Below, piece after piece: positions 23,820 to 36,234 of a DNA stretch of 64,000 nucleotides. Positions within the stretch are counted from its first letter, which is position 1. The number at the start of each line of letters is the position of its first letter. Source of the DNA: Plicaturopsis crispa FD-325 SS-3 (Eukaryota; Basidiomycota; Agaricomycetes; Amylocorticiales; Amylocorticiaceae); the NCBI GenBank assembly GCA_000827205.1, contig KN832554.1:1858345-1922344 (forward strand), given 5' to 3'. A program made the position numbers and the translations under genes. The notes below the pieces were generated by a model that saw only the letters and a list, made by a program, of their open reading frames with translations, ran no database searches and was not told where the DNA came from.

Positions 23820-26800
23820 TTATTTTTGTTGAGGTTGCTGTCCCGACCCGCCCTGCGATCCGAAGCTGAACCCACCCGTGCCCGTCGCATTCCCGAAACC
23901 AAATGCGTTCGGAGTAGGAGCGGTCGTCGAGCCGGCGGGCTTTCCGAACGCTGGCTGTCCGCCTCCACCGAATACGGAAGGCTGCGAGCCATCCTTGCCA
24001 TTCGTATTCGAATTGTTGTTGGCAGGAGCACCGAAGCTGAATGAGAATCCTGTGGGTTTGGTCTCCGCAGGTTTACTCTCCGTGGTCGCTCCGAAGACTG
24101 ATTTCGTTTCGCCAGGCTTGGAGCCGAATCCGAATGCGGACGTTGACTTGTCGCCTCCGCCAAATACGTTTGGCGACCCGGACGGGGTGGTCGAGAACGC
24201 GTTCCCACCACCACCTAATGAGCCGCCGCCGCCAAATACCGAGGTCGGCGTCCCTGATGGTGTCGACGATGCACCCCCGCCAAACCCACCAAATGCAGGT
24301 TGCGAAGTAGTTTGCTCTTTCGGCGCTGCAGAAAAAGGGGACGAGAATGCGCTCTTGTTATCTGACGCAGGAGCCTTGTTCCCGAATGCCCCGAACCCGC
24401 CGAATGAAGGAGCAGCAGGGGCCGCCGCATTCGTAGCATTACTAGGAGCCTCAGCGGGCTTCGGCGCACCGAGCCCGAACGCGTTTGTAGCAGGGGCAGC
24501 AGGTTTCGCTGAGTTTCCACTCCCACTCGTACTGGGAGCAGGGGGAGTCGCTGGTTTAGAACCGAATCCGAAGTTGAATTTCACGGGCGCGGGGGCGGAA
24601 GTGGACGCCGCCGGCGTCACGGAAGACGTTGATGGTGCGGGCGGTGCGGCAGGTTTCGGTGCGGAAGCACCAAACAACGGAACCGGAGGCTTGGAGGACT
24701 CAGATGCACCGGGTTTCCCGAAAGAGAAGCCCGATCCTCCGCTTGCTGGAGGCTGCGGCTGTGTCGATGGGTTGGGAGCAAACCCACCCAGGCGACCAAG
24801 TAGCGAAGACGATCCTTCCCCGCTTGATGCGGCAGGCTTCTGCTCGGGCTTCTGCTCAGGTTGACTCGGGGCACCAAAAACTCCACCGCTAGGTTTCGGG
24901 GCACCGAAGCTAAACGGGGACGATGATTGCGTGGAGGGAGCTGGGCTGGGGGTCGCATTTGCGGATGCGGGAGGCGCGGGGAACCCGAACGCGCTTTGTG
25001 GGGCAGGCTTCGCAGGGGGCGGGTTTGGCTGCGATGCTGTGACAGGTGTAGTGGATGTCTGTGGTTGCGAAGGTTTCGCGCCGAAGAAATTGGGTACAGT
25101 CGATGATGACGACGATGAAGGCGCGGGGGCAGGTGCGGGGGCAGGAGCAGTGGCAGGAGGGGGTTGACCAAACCCGAACGTCTGCTTGGGCGCCTCCTTG
25201 GGCTTATCAGTGGACGGGGTAGAGGTGGACGCTGGCCACGAAAAAGTAGATGCTGGTTTGGGTTTTTCTGGCTCACTTGCACCATTGGTAGGCGGCTTAG
25301 CCGCCGCCCCAGTTAGACTGAATGCAGGTGAAGCCTTCGCAGGCTCTGAAGCATTGGCCGGGGTAGGTGGTGCTGCAAAAGAAAGCGTCGCAGCCGCAGC
25401 TGCAGGCTTGTCTGTAGGTTTAGGAAGACTGAAACTAGGTGCAGTCGGGGCAGGCTGTGGCGGCGTCGCCGGCTTCTGCTCGGCCGCCCTCTGTTCCCGC
25501 ATACGCGCCATAGCCGCAGCCTCCAGATCCTGTTTCTCCCATTTCGAGAACGACCTAAACGCGCGTTTTCCGGAACTGTCAACGGTGTTGTACGCACTTG
25601 CTACACGCCGCCCGGGGGCACCCGTGTTGCCTAGGAAAGGGTTCATGCGTAGCCCAACGTTCGTTGCGATGGACTGTCGGAAAACGTTAACACCACGCTG
25701 ATGCGAAGGGGCGGGAGTGGGGGTGGAGGGTGCCGCAGAGGTCGACGACCAGAGGAGGTTTTTGCCTTTCGAGGGAGAATCCGGTACGTCGCCTGGAGTC
25801 TGCGGCTCCGAAGGAGGCGGCGAATCTTGCCATGCAAGTTCGTGGCGGTCCTTCGCCTCTTGGTACTGAGCGTCTGTAAGCCAAGTCTCGACAAACACCT
25901 CAAGGTTGGCTTGTCGGTCAGGATGTGTCGAATCCTTGGGCTACAAAAGCGGTGGTCAGGGAAGGTGCGATTGCATGATTGTAAAATAAGATGGCTTACC
26001 ATTGGGAATTTTGTACGTGCCTTCTTAACCAGCGCTTGTCGTAAACGCTCCCCATTCAAGCCGACCTTATATTGAACGCCGTTGATTTCCCATTCCTCCC
26101 CAATTCGTCGTCCTTTACACAGCGGATCCACGGAGATATCACCCTCTTCGATGGCACTCTCGTCAACAGGACCTTTCTTGCCGCGTTTTTTCCTCGTTGC
26201 GCGGGCGTCAGTTTGTCCAGCTTCGCTCAACTCATCCTCCTCCGCATCCCTGTCCCGCTTCGTGCCCCGTGATGCAACTTCAGATTTGCGTTTTGCGACT
26301 GTGCGCCGCTTGCGCCTACGCGCATCCTTGCCCGTCTCAGAGTCTGCCATATCCTCGTCGTCATCGCCGCCAAACGTCGACCCAGCCTCTGCACGGTCAC
26401 GCTTCTTCCCCCTGACACTGGCGCGCGGGGCAGTATCGAGCTCCATCAACTCGTCAGCATCTTCCATCTCCTCATCTTCAGGCGTAACGTCCCGTGATAC
26501 CTTCCGCGCACGCTTATCCCGGCCATGTTTGTGCGGTGCGTCGCCATCCTCATCTTCTTCCACGAGTCGCTTGGAGCCTCGCTGGGGACGCACTTCTTGA
26601 GACCACGACGCCTCCTCGTCGCCGTCTATAAGTTCATCGCCCTCCACGCGGCTTTTCTTGGCGTGTTCAGCATCCTGCGCGTCCTCTTCTGCGTCAGTGT
26701 CGAGCGAGCGCTTCTGTCGAGAATCGTTGGATGGGCCGAGACTTAGAGCCTTACGGCTTGACTGTCTGACGTAGCTGGGCACGGTTGGAGCAGCAGATCG

Positions 26801-27523
26801 AATTTCTGGTTGGGGAGTGGACTCGATAACGTGTACTGCAGGTGGATTTGGGTTGTAACGATCTGCGAAATTTAATGGATCGCGTTGAACAGGCCTAATG
26901 GTAGTGATCAGTGCACAAGGAACGCGACTATGGTGCATCGATATACGCACCGATCGTAATTTGCAATGTAGCCAGGAGTCGTAGACGGGTATCTCGAAGC
27001 CGCAGTCCCGCTCCCAGACGCGGTATTTTTGCCATGCGTATCTGCAGGACGTTGATTAGATAAATCTGGGGGTGTGGCAAGGCATGACAGTGCGTACCCG
27101 CGTCATTATTGAAAAGTCGCTGCCGCAGCTCTGCAAGGGCGTTCCGCTCGCCGGCATTGGGTACTTGCGCAGTATCCTTTGCTTCGCGTTCCTGGCGTGC
27201 GCGTACTGCCGCATAAGCGACGTTGAATGGACGACGGTCGTCGTCGGGTATGCCATATTTTCTTCGCATAGACCTGGCCGCGCGGCGTCAGTACTCGAGC
27301 AAGATAGCACATGCATACTGAAAGAAACGCACAGACGATATGAGCGCTCCTGCACCCGCCTGACCTTCTCCCATAAGAACAAAACGACGATACATGTGGC
27401 CAAACCGAGCCCAGCGAGGGCTGAAATTTGGCCAGCTTGAGAAAGGCGGTGCCATACCCCCGCACCGCCAGTGCCGGGGGTACGTAGAGAGCGTTTGCCT
27501 AGGATATCGTCGTGGTCGTCCAT
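23820..27523 (-). CDS. FG-repeat nucleoporin with N-terminal membrane segment (1157 aa)
   Basis: Five exons: 27333..27523, 27098..27273, 26951..27041, 26000..26894, 23820..25940. Residues about 33-51 (ISALAGLGLATCIVVLFLW) form one membrane helix, followed by MRRKYGIPDDDRRPFNVAY, which looks conserved. A charged region (about 150-420) has acidic runs and basic nuclear-import-like clusters (RRRKRRTVAKRKSE). A folded motif (GEEWEINGVQYKVGLNGERL ... FVETWLTDAQYQEAK) spans the last intron. The C-terminal ~550 residues are Pro/Ala/Ser-rich with many FG, FGFG, FSFG and VFG repeats, ending in a Gln-rich tail. This fits a nuclear pore protein whose FG domain forms the permeability barrier, anchored in the pore membrane. 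I see no Ran-binding domain. Joining the first two exons to the rest rests on splice signals and frame; expression data are needed to exclude two genes. Confidence 0.8.
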
Positions 27524-28309
27524 GGCGAGAGGAAAAGAGCGGGTGAAAACAAGAGAAGGTATGCCTTGACGAATGTGCTGAAGCAAAGACTCGTGACGCT
27601 ACAGCCACGGCTTCCCTATTGACGCCTATTTGGCTCCTTTCATTTTTCCATAAATTCGTCGCGTCCTTGTTTTCTGTCGTTGTCGACGACAGCGACGACG
27701 CCTTTCGTCGTAATGACACCTCTTTTCGCTAGCCTTGTCTTTCATCTCGAGCGTCCTCCCCAGTGAGCAGTTTCCTATTTTCTTTCCTCTGTTTCGACCC
27801 ACTTGCCAATGCCTGGAGGCACGGCGTCCCGTGCCATCGCCTCCTCTACTCGCAAAGTGGAAGACAAATACCCCCGCTTGGTCCACGCTTGAATGTCCAG
27901 CTGTTTCGTACGGCTACTGTATGGTCATTCGAGTACTAAACCGACGCGTACATACCGTATACACACATCATGTATTTGTATCAGACGCGTTATACAATTG
28001 TCTTGTTATGCACCTCCGGCTTCCCGCCCCAGTTAGAGTGGTCTGGTCCTCACAAATGTCACTCAATTTATCCTCGGGATTAGCTGTCGTTATACATTTT
28101 TACTCAATGATCTCCTTTCGCTTGCGGCTGGTGCGCCCCAGAGGACTTGCGTGCGGCCGTGATAAGAGTTTGGAGGACCGGCTGCGCCCCGGATCGTGCG
28201 AAAGTGCTCCGGCGATATATTCACACAAAAAGTCGTGCGTGTCTCTCTATTGCATCCTCGCCCTCTTGCTTTCCTCTCCTCCCTTCCTCCTCCTCCTCTC
28301 GTACTTACA
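27524..28309. promoter_or_regulatory. Divergent promoter region nucleoporin / cytochrome b5
   Basis: About 786 bases between divergently transcribed genes, so it must hold both promoters. A long pyrimidine tract (about 28260-28305) directly precedes the cytochrome b5 ATG. No gene is seen inside. Confidence 0.5.
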
Positions 28310-28963
28310 ATGGCCAAGATTGTCACATTTGAAGAGCTCAAAGCACATGGCACCAAGGACAGCCTCTACCTTTTGATCCACGAGAAAGGTGCTATCTCTT
28401 ACGATTCCTCGACCGGCCAATCAGCTAACGCGCATTTTCTGCAGTGTACGACGTCTCAAAATTCATTGACGAGGTACGCTCAGGCGGCAGCCACTAGAGA
28501 CCTGTGGTTAATGTTCCTTCTAGCACCCTGGAGGAGACGAGGTCCTCACTTCCGAAGCTGGTACGCTGCTATCTAACCAGCATGCTACGATAGCCCTCTA
28601 ACACCACATACAGGCCAGGACGCTACAGAGGCGTTCGAGGATGTCGGACACTCCGACGAGGCTCGGGCCCTCCTCCCTGACATGTTTGTTGGTGACTTCG
28701 AGAAAGGCAGCGTAAGTACAATGCCCTCTTTTTCTGGACACGTCACGCCTAACAGACATGTAGGCGCTGAAAACGAAGGCGGCTGTCCGAACATCGCCTG
28801 GTTCAGGTGGTGCAAGCAGTGCCGTCGAGCAGGGTTCGAAGTACGTCGCCGTCATTGCACCCCATTGACATGTGCTCACAGCTCCCACAGTGTCTTTTAC
28901 TTCGTTCCTCTGAGTCTCCTCGCCGCATACTTCGCCTACCGCTACTACTCTGGCGCTGTATAA
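28310..28963 (+). CDS. Microsomal cytochrome b5
   Basis: Six small exons (28310..28388, 28445..28473, 28524..28560, 28614..28711, 28764..28840, 28891..28963) encode 130 residues. The heme-binding fold is complete: LYLLIHEKVYDVSKFIDEHPGG with the first heme ligand His37, and EDVGHSDEA with the second ligand His61. A Ser/Gly-rich linker leads to a C-terminal membrane anchor (FYFVPLSLLAAYFAYRYY). It carries electrons in the ER membrane to fatty-acid desaturases, sterol enzymes and some P450s. The short reading frames in this stretch are its exons; none alone is meaningful. Exon phases and all five GT-AG introns agree. Confidence 0.94.
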
Positions 28964-29579
28964 TTTACCGGACAACCTACATACCTATCTATATCCCTCC
29001 CCACACGCTGTTTATGCCTAACGGTCGCTTTTCTCGTTGCTTTCTCCCAACACATTTCCACCCGGAGTTCAATATAATTGGGATGTTCTAGAGATGCCTG
29101 CCTGGTGGGAACTGCCCCATTTTCAACGGAAGTTGTCCCTCAATTGGTATCCCCGACTGTGTTGCCGGCGTGCTCCGGCGTGATACTCCCGACCGTGACG
29201 CCCGCACGTCCTCCGGGGTTGGGGGAGTTGTAGGTTTTCCTCACCCGATGGGGTCGCAAATAAGTTATTGTGCAACATGTGTTTTCGCATCTTCCTCTAG
29301 GGCTGCAGATGTTGGCGTCCACCGTTTTTCTTTTGACAAGCGATTTTACTCTGAGTAAGGCTAAGGCACCTTTCAAGAGAACACTGTTAATAGTCTGACA
29401 AGGCGAATGCAATCCTTACCATACGTTGATCCTCATGACCTGCAAGAAAATAGTGCAGGAAACGGTGTATATTGTTAGTAGTATACTATTGTATACATAA
29501 GTGTATATATCTAGAATGCAAACGAGCTCGTACAACATCACAAAAATCCACAGAGCAAGAAGAAAAAGACGACGAAAGC
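28964..29579. other. Convergent intergenic region
   Basis: About 616 bases between the 3' ends of cytochrome b5 (plus) and the OPT transporter (minus). Only 3' UTR sequence is expected and I see no gene. Confidence 0.5.
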
Positions 29580-32500
29580 TCAGACAGCCATACAACGATC
29601 CGCAGACAGCGTCTCCGGATTACCCCACCAGTAAGGGAAGGGCACAGCGTTCCCACTCGCACCGAACACGGCGAAACTGAGAATGAAGAGTATCACCTGC
29701 GAGCCACCGTCGAGCGCGGCGGATGTCAGGTAGTTGTACTTGATGAACCAGCCCGGCCGCCGGGTCCGGAGGTACCACTGCGAGGTGACACCGATGACAA
29801 GGCAACTCCACCACTGGCCGTTGACGGAGTAGGGGAGGCTGCGCGCGAGGACATGTCGTGTCAGTAAAAGCGCCCGGGGTGGAAAAGAGGAGAGTAGACG
29901 CACTAGCCCATGTACAGCGCGATGATTGGGATGTTGATGTACTTCATGAAGGCTCCGAACTTGCCGCCCTTCTTCGAGAACTTCCAGCATAGCCAGAACG
30001 GTATGGGGATGAAGAGTCCAATGAACCTGGGGAGGGGGGAAATATTGTCAGTCTTCACCCCGTATGAAAGGATATCGTGGTAGACGCTTACATTCCGAAG
30101 GGGATGATCCAGTAGCCAGCAGGTTTCCCGACGGTGTAGAGCTCTTTGCCAAGAGCGCCCATAGCGACGGAAGCGGAGTTGTACTGCTGGATAATCCAGC
30201 CACTCCACTGTGCACAGTGTCATTAGAAATGCACCTTTCTACGCAAAAAAAATGTAAGACTTACCACACGGGTACCCGTCGGGTCTCGCAGAACCTCGCG
30301 GTTATTGGAAACAATAGTTTTCATCACTGTTCAGATTGGACGTCAGCTTGCATATCACAGAGGATTAAGCAAAGAGCACGCACTCGTATAGTTGAAGACA
30401 GACCCCACGATCGAGCCCAGCATTTGCGCGGCGAACGTCGCCCGGGGAGGCACTTTTGTGTACTGGCCAAGTTTCAAGTCTTGAAGCATGTACAAGGTCT
30501 GGGTGGACGCCGAATTTCCGTACAAGTTGGCGTACATGACAGGGCTGACCCATGTCGCGTATATGAGTCGAAGAATTTCTGCAAGCATAGCAGGGTACAT
30601 ACATTGGTTGCCCAGGGTGAATGAACGCCGCGATGATTTGTACGGCATATTTCGTGGAGATTTGGAACCCTGAAAATGTGATGAGCAACCGATGAGGCGC
30701 AGTAGCAGAATGCAGCTTACCAGTTGTTGCGCTGATGAATCCAAGTACGACGGATATGAGTGAACTGAACAAGGTGAAAACAAGGATGCCCCATGCAGGC
30801 ATAAGAACGACGCCTCCGGGCCCAGCGTAACTGCACCCGATTCCGACGGCCAATGCTACGATGAACAGAGCACCGTACACATACTGCGGCACTTCGGGGT
30901 ACTTTTGCATTTCTGGAGAAAAATAATTAGTGCGTATCACAAAGTGAGTATCAACTAAAACTGTACCTTTGTAGTGAGGGTCGTCAATATCGGCGTGTCC
31001 ACGGCGCAAGAACCTCATTCCACCAAAGGCTAGAAGGCGCGATCAGTTACAGTGCATATAGACATCGTAGAGTGACTCTTACCTCTCCTGAGCTCTGTCC
31101 AGTTCCATAGCAGAATGTATGTCACGGCGGAGCCTAGCGAGATGTTGTACGACAGCTGCGAGATAGCATACGTCGTTGTGTAGCGAGGCAACCCGTAGTC
31201 CGCCAACGCAGTCTCGTTGAGGTGGTAGTTGGAGTCGATGACGATGGTCTGGTTGTACGTTTTGCCAGTGCTGTCGAAGAGTGAACTTGACATGAACTTG
31301 AGGTCCCGGCCATGGAAGACGTTGGCATAGTAGCAGGCCGTGAGCACGATGTATCCTAGAACCATTCCCACTGTTTATAGAATTAGGTCAGACATCCCAA
31401 GAACGCTCTACAAGAAATCACGCACTGTACGAGTTGAGCTCTGAGGAGGACGGCGATCAGGTAAGTATGGAAAGTCACAGTAATGGGCATAGACGTACGC
31501 GTGTGAAGAGGCCAGACGAGGGGATTTCCCTGGGTGATGAGCGTCCATGAAGTGCTGAAAGAGAACAGCCCAATGCCCTCGTTACTAGATCCTGCACCAA
31601 ACAAGTTGCGCACGAATGCGTGGCGACCATTGTCGGCCAGGCAGATGATAGAGATGGCCGTCAGGAGAGGGAAGGGGTATTGTGGTATCCACTCCCAGAA
31701 GAAGATGGCGGCGAACACGATCCAGAAGAATTTCCTGTGACAAGTTTAGCATATCCCGACGTCTAAATAGGCAACCATTACCGTTTCTTAGCGTTGAGAA
31801 TACCTCCGAAATGCAAGGACTGCAACAAATTGACGACGGAGATGTACGTCGGGAAGAAGGCGCTACAAAATAATGAGCTTCCCCTTCCAACCGCGAGAAG
31901 GTCGCAGCACTTACTAAGTGGGGTACACAAGCAATGTGCGCACTAGTGAGATGATTGTATCAGCCCTTGCACTGGTATTACTCTGAGACACGTACGCATT
32001 CCCGCAATACCGTAACCGATCATTTGTGTGGCAAAGATCTGGAAAACTGCAACAGCAGGATTCAACGTAAGACCATAGAAGAGGTCTATGATTTAAGCAA
32101 TTTATTAGCACTGCAACAAAAGTGAATGCTCGTGAGACGTACCTAAAGCAGCAATGATTTCCATTCCGACTGCAACATTAGAGGCCGTAGATGACATGAT
32201 GACGATAATCGTGTGTTCCCTGAGCAGCACGTTGGTATTTGTGGCAAGCAACGGCTAGATAGAATCTTACTTCAAGTTGAATGGTCCAGGGTTGAGGTAT
32301 CGCCAGTATCCGTGACTGGGCATAACGCCTGCGGACACGATTAGTGACTGAACGTAGTAACACCACGGCATGAGATACTACGCACCGTGCATGGCAGTGC
32401 CGAGAACATATGCGATGATAAGGCAAAACAACTGGGACACACTCGCGTTTTGCGGCTTAAATGTGTAAATTGTACCCAAGACCTAGTCACGAGACGTTTC

Positions 32501-32877
32501 GATACACGAAGCAAGCCGGGGAAATACGATACGACTCACCGCTCCAAAGGCACTTAGGCCTACACCGAGAAAAAGTGCACGGAAGGTGAAGACAGGCGAT
32601 GTCGGGTCGTCTGCTGTGGAGATGACCTACGCACGGGGTATGAGATCATGAATACACTCCATCATACAGCTAGAAAACTCACCTGAATAGCCACCTCCTC
32701 ATCCTTCTCGATGATGACCGACAAGTTATCGGGGTCGACCTCATCCTGTGTGACCGTGTACTCGCCCTTCTCCTTGTCGGCCAAGGAGTCGGTCTTCTCC
32801 ATCGAGCTCATGCGCGACTGCTTAGCCGTCAGAGCCGGGAGGGAATGCTCGTCGACGGAAGAGGGTTCGACGGACAT
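29580..32877 (-). CDS. Oligopeptide transporter, OPT family
   Basis: A many-exon gene (about 15-18 exons; first 32683..32877, last about 29580..29838; I did not pin every internal border). The N-terminus is hydrophilic and acidic with Ser/Thr sites, then the OPT membrane domain starts: FRALFLGVGLSAFGAVLGTIYTFKP, a stretch beginning MPSHGYWRYLNPGPFNLK, EWIPQYPFPLLTAISIICL, QDLKLGQYTKVPPRATFAAQ (the family hallmark around DLKLG-Y-K-PPR), WIIPFGMFIGL, and the C-terminal FPYWWGNPET. The protein is a proton-coupled importer of small peptides (tetra/pentapeptides, glutathione) at the plasma membrane; fungal OPTs are usually raised under nitrogen limitation (family knowledge). The long N-terminal tail with acidic and Ser-rich segments suggests phosphorylation or ubiquitin-based control (inference). 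Appears intact. Confidence 0.9.
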
Positions 32878-33845
32878 GTTTGCGCAAAGGACGGAATGCG
32901 TAGAGAAACCGTTTCACATCGGCAATGCGTTGCACTTATAGATGTTTATCGCGTGCATGTGTTCGGATTGGGCTGGCCTCCGCTATCTGTATAGGAGAAG
33001 AACTATCAGTTCGAAGCCAGATAGCTAGGCACACAACATACCGATCATAATATATGAGATACCGAAAATCTCTTCCGCTCGGTGGGCAATCGGTGGGTGT
33101 CGCGCGCCTACATGGGCGGACATGATACAAAATGATCCTCCAAACGGTGGATATCTCGACGATTCCAGGAACATAACATAGACCAGATAAGGGCGCCACC
33201 AGGTACAAGCTGCAGTAATACCAACCGAAAACTGGAAGCTTTGGCAGATAACGCGGCGCCTGCAAACGGACTCGTTTCTCGTAAATCGAAGGTGAATTTG
33301 GTTATGGTAGCGCGTGGTGCATTTCCACGTGGTTTACCTCCTGCTCTCAGTTTGTTCGTTCTTTCCCCGCATTCATCTTCGACGCCGGTTTCTCACATAC
33401 GTCCGACTCTCACAAAACATAGAGACGTATAAAATGTAGCTGGTGCGTACAGTATGTATGTATGCTTTACAAGACCTTGGAGTAAACTGATATGTCGTTT
33501 CTTATCTTCCAAGTTAGGCACACTTGTCATTATCTTTACTATCTTGGCAGTCTGGCGGCAGTACATGTTCCACCGCAATTTGAGCTAGGCTTCAAATGCT
33601 TGGTTTAATGCAGTTTATCCGGCCACGCGACCGTACCCTGATGTTTGCACTCTTCAATCGCGGTCTGTCGATGTCCGACGGCTTTCGAGATCCCACAGCC
33701 GACTCGCGCAACAAGAACGCGTCGCGTCCTTATCTCGTTATCGAACCGGAGATTTCCCAACGGCTAGGGTATGGACAGCGGTCCCTACTTATGATGCCAA
33801 ATACTTGTCTTCGATTCGGCCTGCACAGTGACTCACGACACCGTC
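32878..33845. promoter_or_regulatory. Divergent promoter region OPT / agmatinase
   Basis: About 968 bases between divergent genes, both linked to nitrogen nutrition (peptide import and ureohydrolase), so shared nitrogen control is possible but I did not find a clear cluster of GATA sites that would prove it. Confidence 0.4.
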
Positions 33846-35491
33846 ATGCTCTTCCCCATCTCCCTCGCCAGCGTGCTACCGCTCATAGCTAACGCGCACT
33901 CCCACAATGAGCAGATACCGCTGACGGGTGGAAAGCCGCCTCTCGTCGACATCACTAAGGAGCCATGGACAAGCAAATACGGCGCGCAGAGCGACTTGGG
34001 CTTTTCAGGACCTCTGAGCTTCTCGCACTTGCCTTACACTCGCTGTCTCGAAGACGCGTCAACGGTGTTCGATATCGGGGTCCTCGGATTCCCGTTCGAC
34101 ACCACAACTTCGTACCGCCCAGGAGCGAGATTTGGCCCCTTCGCGATTCGCTCGGGATCTCGCCGCCAAATCGGGCGTGGGTGGACGCTGGCATGGGACA
34201 CCAGCCCATTCGAATTGGGCGATACCATGGTCGACTGTGGTGATGTGATTACTTAGTCCCCCAACGATATTTGCGGAGAAATCTTACAGTCTGCAGGTCC
34301 CGCTTTCCGCGTACGACAATGCGAAAGCCATCGACCAGATGGAGGCGGCTTATTCCACTCTCCTGCAAAGACCCGTGCAAGGCGGTAATTCGGGCGCGTA
34401 TAAATCCCGCACTGCCGTATTCGCCAAAGACGGGAAGGATCATCCGCGGTTGGTGACGTTGGGAGGGGATCACACTATCGTGAGTTTTAGATGGCAAAGA
34501 TGCAATCTGACACTCAGCCGCTGCGCTTTAGGTACTTCCTATTCTGCGTTCGCTGAACAAAGTATATGGCCCGGTTTCCGTTATCCACTTTGACGCTCAT
34601 CTAGTTTGTCTGACATCACTATGCACTACACCGCACACGGCATTGATAAATTTTCGCAGGACACTTGGGCCCCCCCGCCTGGGACGACCGGGCAGGAGAG
34701 AATCACCCACGGGTCCTTCTTCGCAATCGCCGCGGAAGAGAATCTGATGTCCAATACCAGTATACACGCGGGTATACGATGCAAAATGGCTGTAAGTTCT
34801 GACCGCAAACCCTCAGTAGTTCCCACCGCTGACGGTCCGAGTGTAGGGCATACAAGACATCACGCACGATGGCGCGGTCGGTTTCCAGGTGATCAGTACA
34901 GAGGACCTCGACGACTATGGCATCAACCAGGTCATCTCGAAAATAAGATCGCGCATCGGTTCGAGCCCGGTTTACCTGTCCCTTGATATCGACGTCGTTG
35001 GTACGTTCTTCAAGCTTCTGCACTGTCGTGCCCGGACTAATTTTTTCGGTGTAGATCCTGGTATGGCGCCTGCTAGTAAGTGCCAACATCCGGATGAAAC
35101 GAATGAATGACTCACGACTGTTGCCTCGCCGTAGCTGGTACACCAGAAGCTGGTGGATGGACCACCCGTGAAGTGAAGCGTATCATCCGCGGGCTCTCTG
35201 GCCTGAACTTTGTGTGAGCATTCATTTCCGTGGCGACTGCGCCTTGCCCATTAACGGACAATTTTCTTATTTAGTGGCGCCGACATTGTCGAAGTTGCGC
35301 CCGCATACGACCATGGTACGTAAAAACTATCCCCGCCTCATGTTTGCCTCATTTTAACCGTCCGTAATTTAGCCGACGTGACGGGGATCGCAGCCGCTGA
35401 CATTGTCCACGACTTCTTGTCGATGATGCAGTCCGACGCTCCCCCTCCTGTGCACAGCGGTCCGTTTGCGAAAAATGATCGGGACTTGTGA
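33846..35491 (+). CDS. Agmatinase-like ureohydrolase with signal peptide
   Basis: Nine exons (33846..34244, 34297..34479, 34532..34603, 34660..34791, 34847..35000, 35055..35075, 35135..35213, 35275..35315, 35373..35491) give 399 residues. The ureohydrolase metal site is complete: GGDH192, D215-A-H217-L-D219, and S-L-D309-I-D311 in SLDIDVVDPGMAPATGTPE. GVLGFPFDTTTSYRPGARFG and the EVAPAYDH loop also match the arginase/agmatinase family, and the loop types fit agmatinase better than arginase. The reaction would split agmatine to putrescine and urea using two Mn ions. It begins MLFPISLASVLPLIANA, a secretion signal, so the enzyme should act outside the cell or in the secretory pathway or vacuole rather than the cytosol. 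The first intron donor (GTGATT) is weak but needed. Confidence 0.86.
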
Positions 35492-36234
35492 GGGCGGTGT
35501 CTTCTCTTCCGCCCGCGGGCTCCGACATAAGACCAATGTATTTCTTCTGCCGTGTAACAATAAAATGGTACACCTTGAACGGTCCCTTCCGATTGTCATG
35601 AGGTGTTTACTCGGTCGGCTATTCGTTTCTTTCTCTCAGACTCAAGCTACAAGATGATATAATTGCTTCCGTTGTCGAGTATTGTTTTAATCGCGTTACC
35701 CCGGGATGCCCCGGAGTCACCCCAACATGATTTGATTCTACTGCCGACCTCACACAAACGACTTGGACCACACCAGATAGATTGAAAGGTAATTTTCAGG
35801 GGATGCCCGAGGATGGTTGTACAGGCTGAAAGCAGAACGCCACATATTGAAACGTCCGAGGTGGCGAATCGGAACGGGAAGGCGGCGATGCCTCGCGGGC
35901 TTTGAAATGCTTGAAACAGCCTTTGTTGTCGGAAAACATTGGCGTTAGTTGCAACTCGAGTAAATTATGGCACAAATGGCAGCATGCGGCGTATGTTCAT
36001 GCCTGCTCAAAGCGAATAAAATAAAGGCGTAGGACGATGGAGAGCCAGAAAACTGTCAAACTTTGGACAGAGGCCTTCCCACGTCGAACGAGTCGAAGTG
36101 GGTCCGCGTTGTGTCCAGGAGCGCAGAGTTGAAACTCCGCTACAGGGATATTGCACGCCTGGCTTCGACGCTCGGAATTCCTCCTTGACCAAGAACAATC
36201 AGTGCCGCAGAGGGCCTCCTCCTCGCCCTCAAAT
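35492..36234. other. Intergenic, agmatinase 3' region and KDM5 promoter
   Basis: About 743 bases between two plus-strand genes. A frame is open upstream of the KDM5 ATG (from about 36151) but has no ATG, so it is treated as 5' UTR. Nothing else is recognised. Confidence 0.45.

Noticed and set aside
23878-24864. Long open frame on the plus strand (328 codons)
   Set aside because: It lies antisense to the FG-repeat region of the nucleoporin; its Pro/Ala/Gly/Asn-rich sequence is the reverse reading of FG codons, with no fold or motif.
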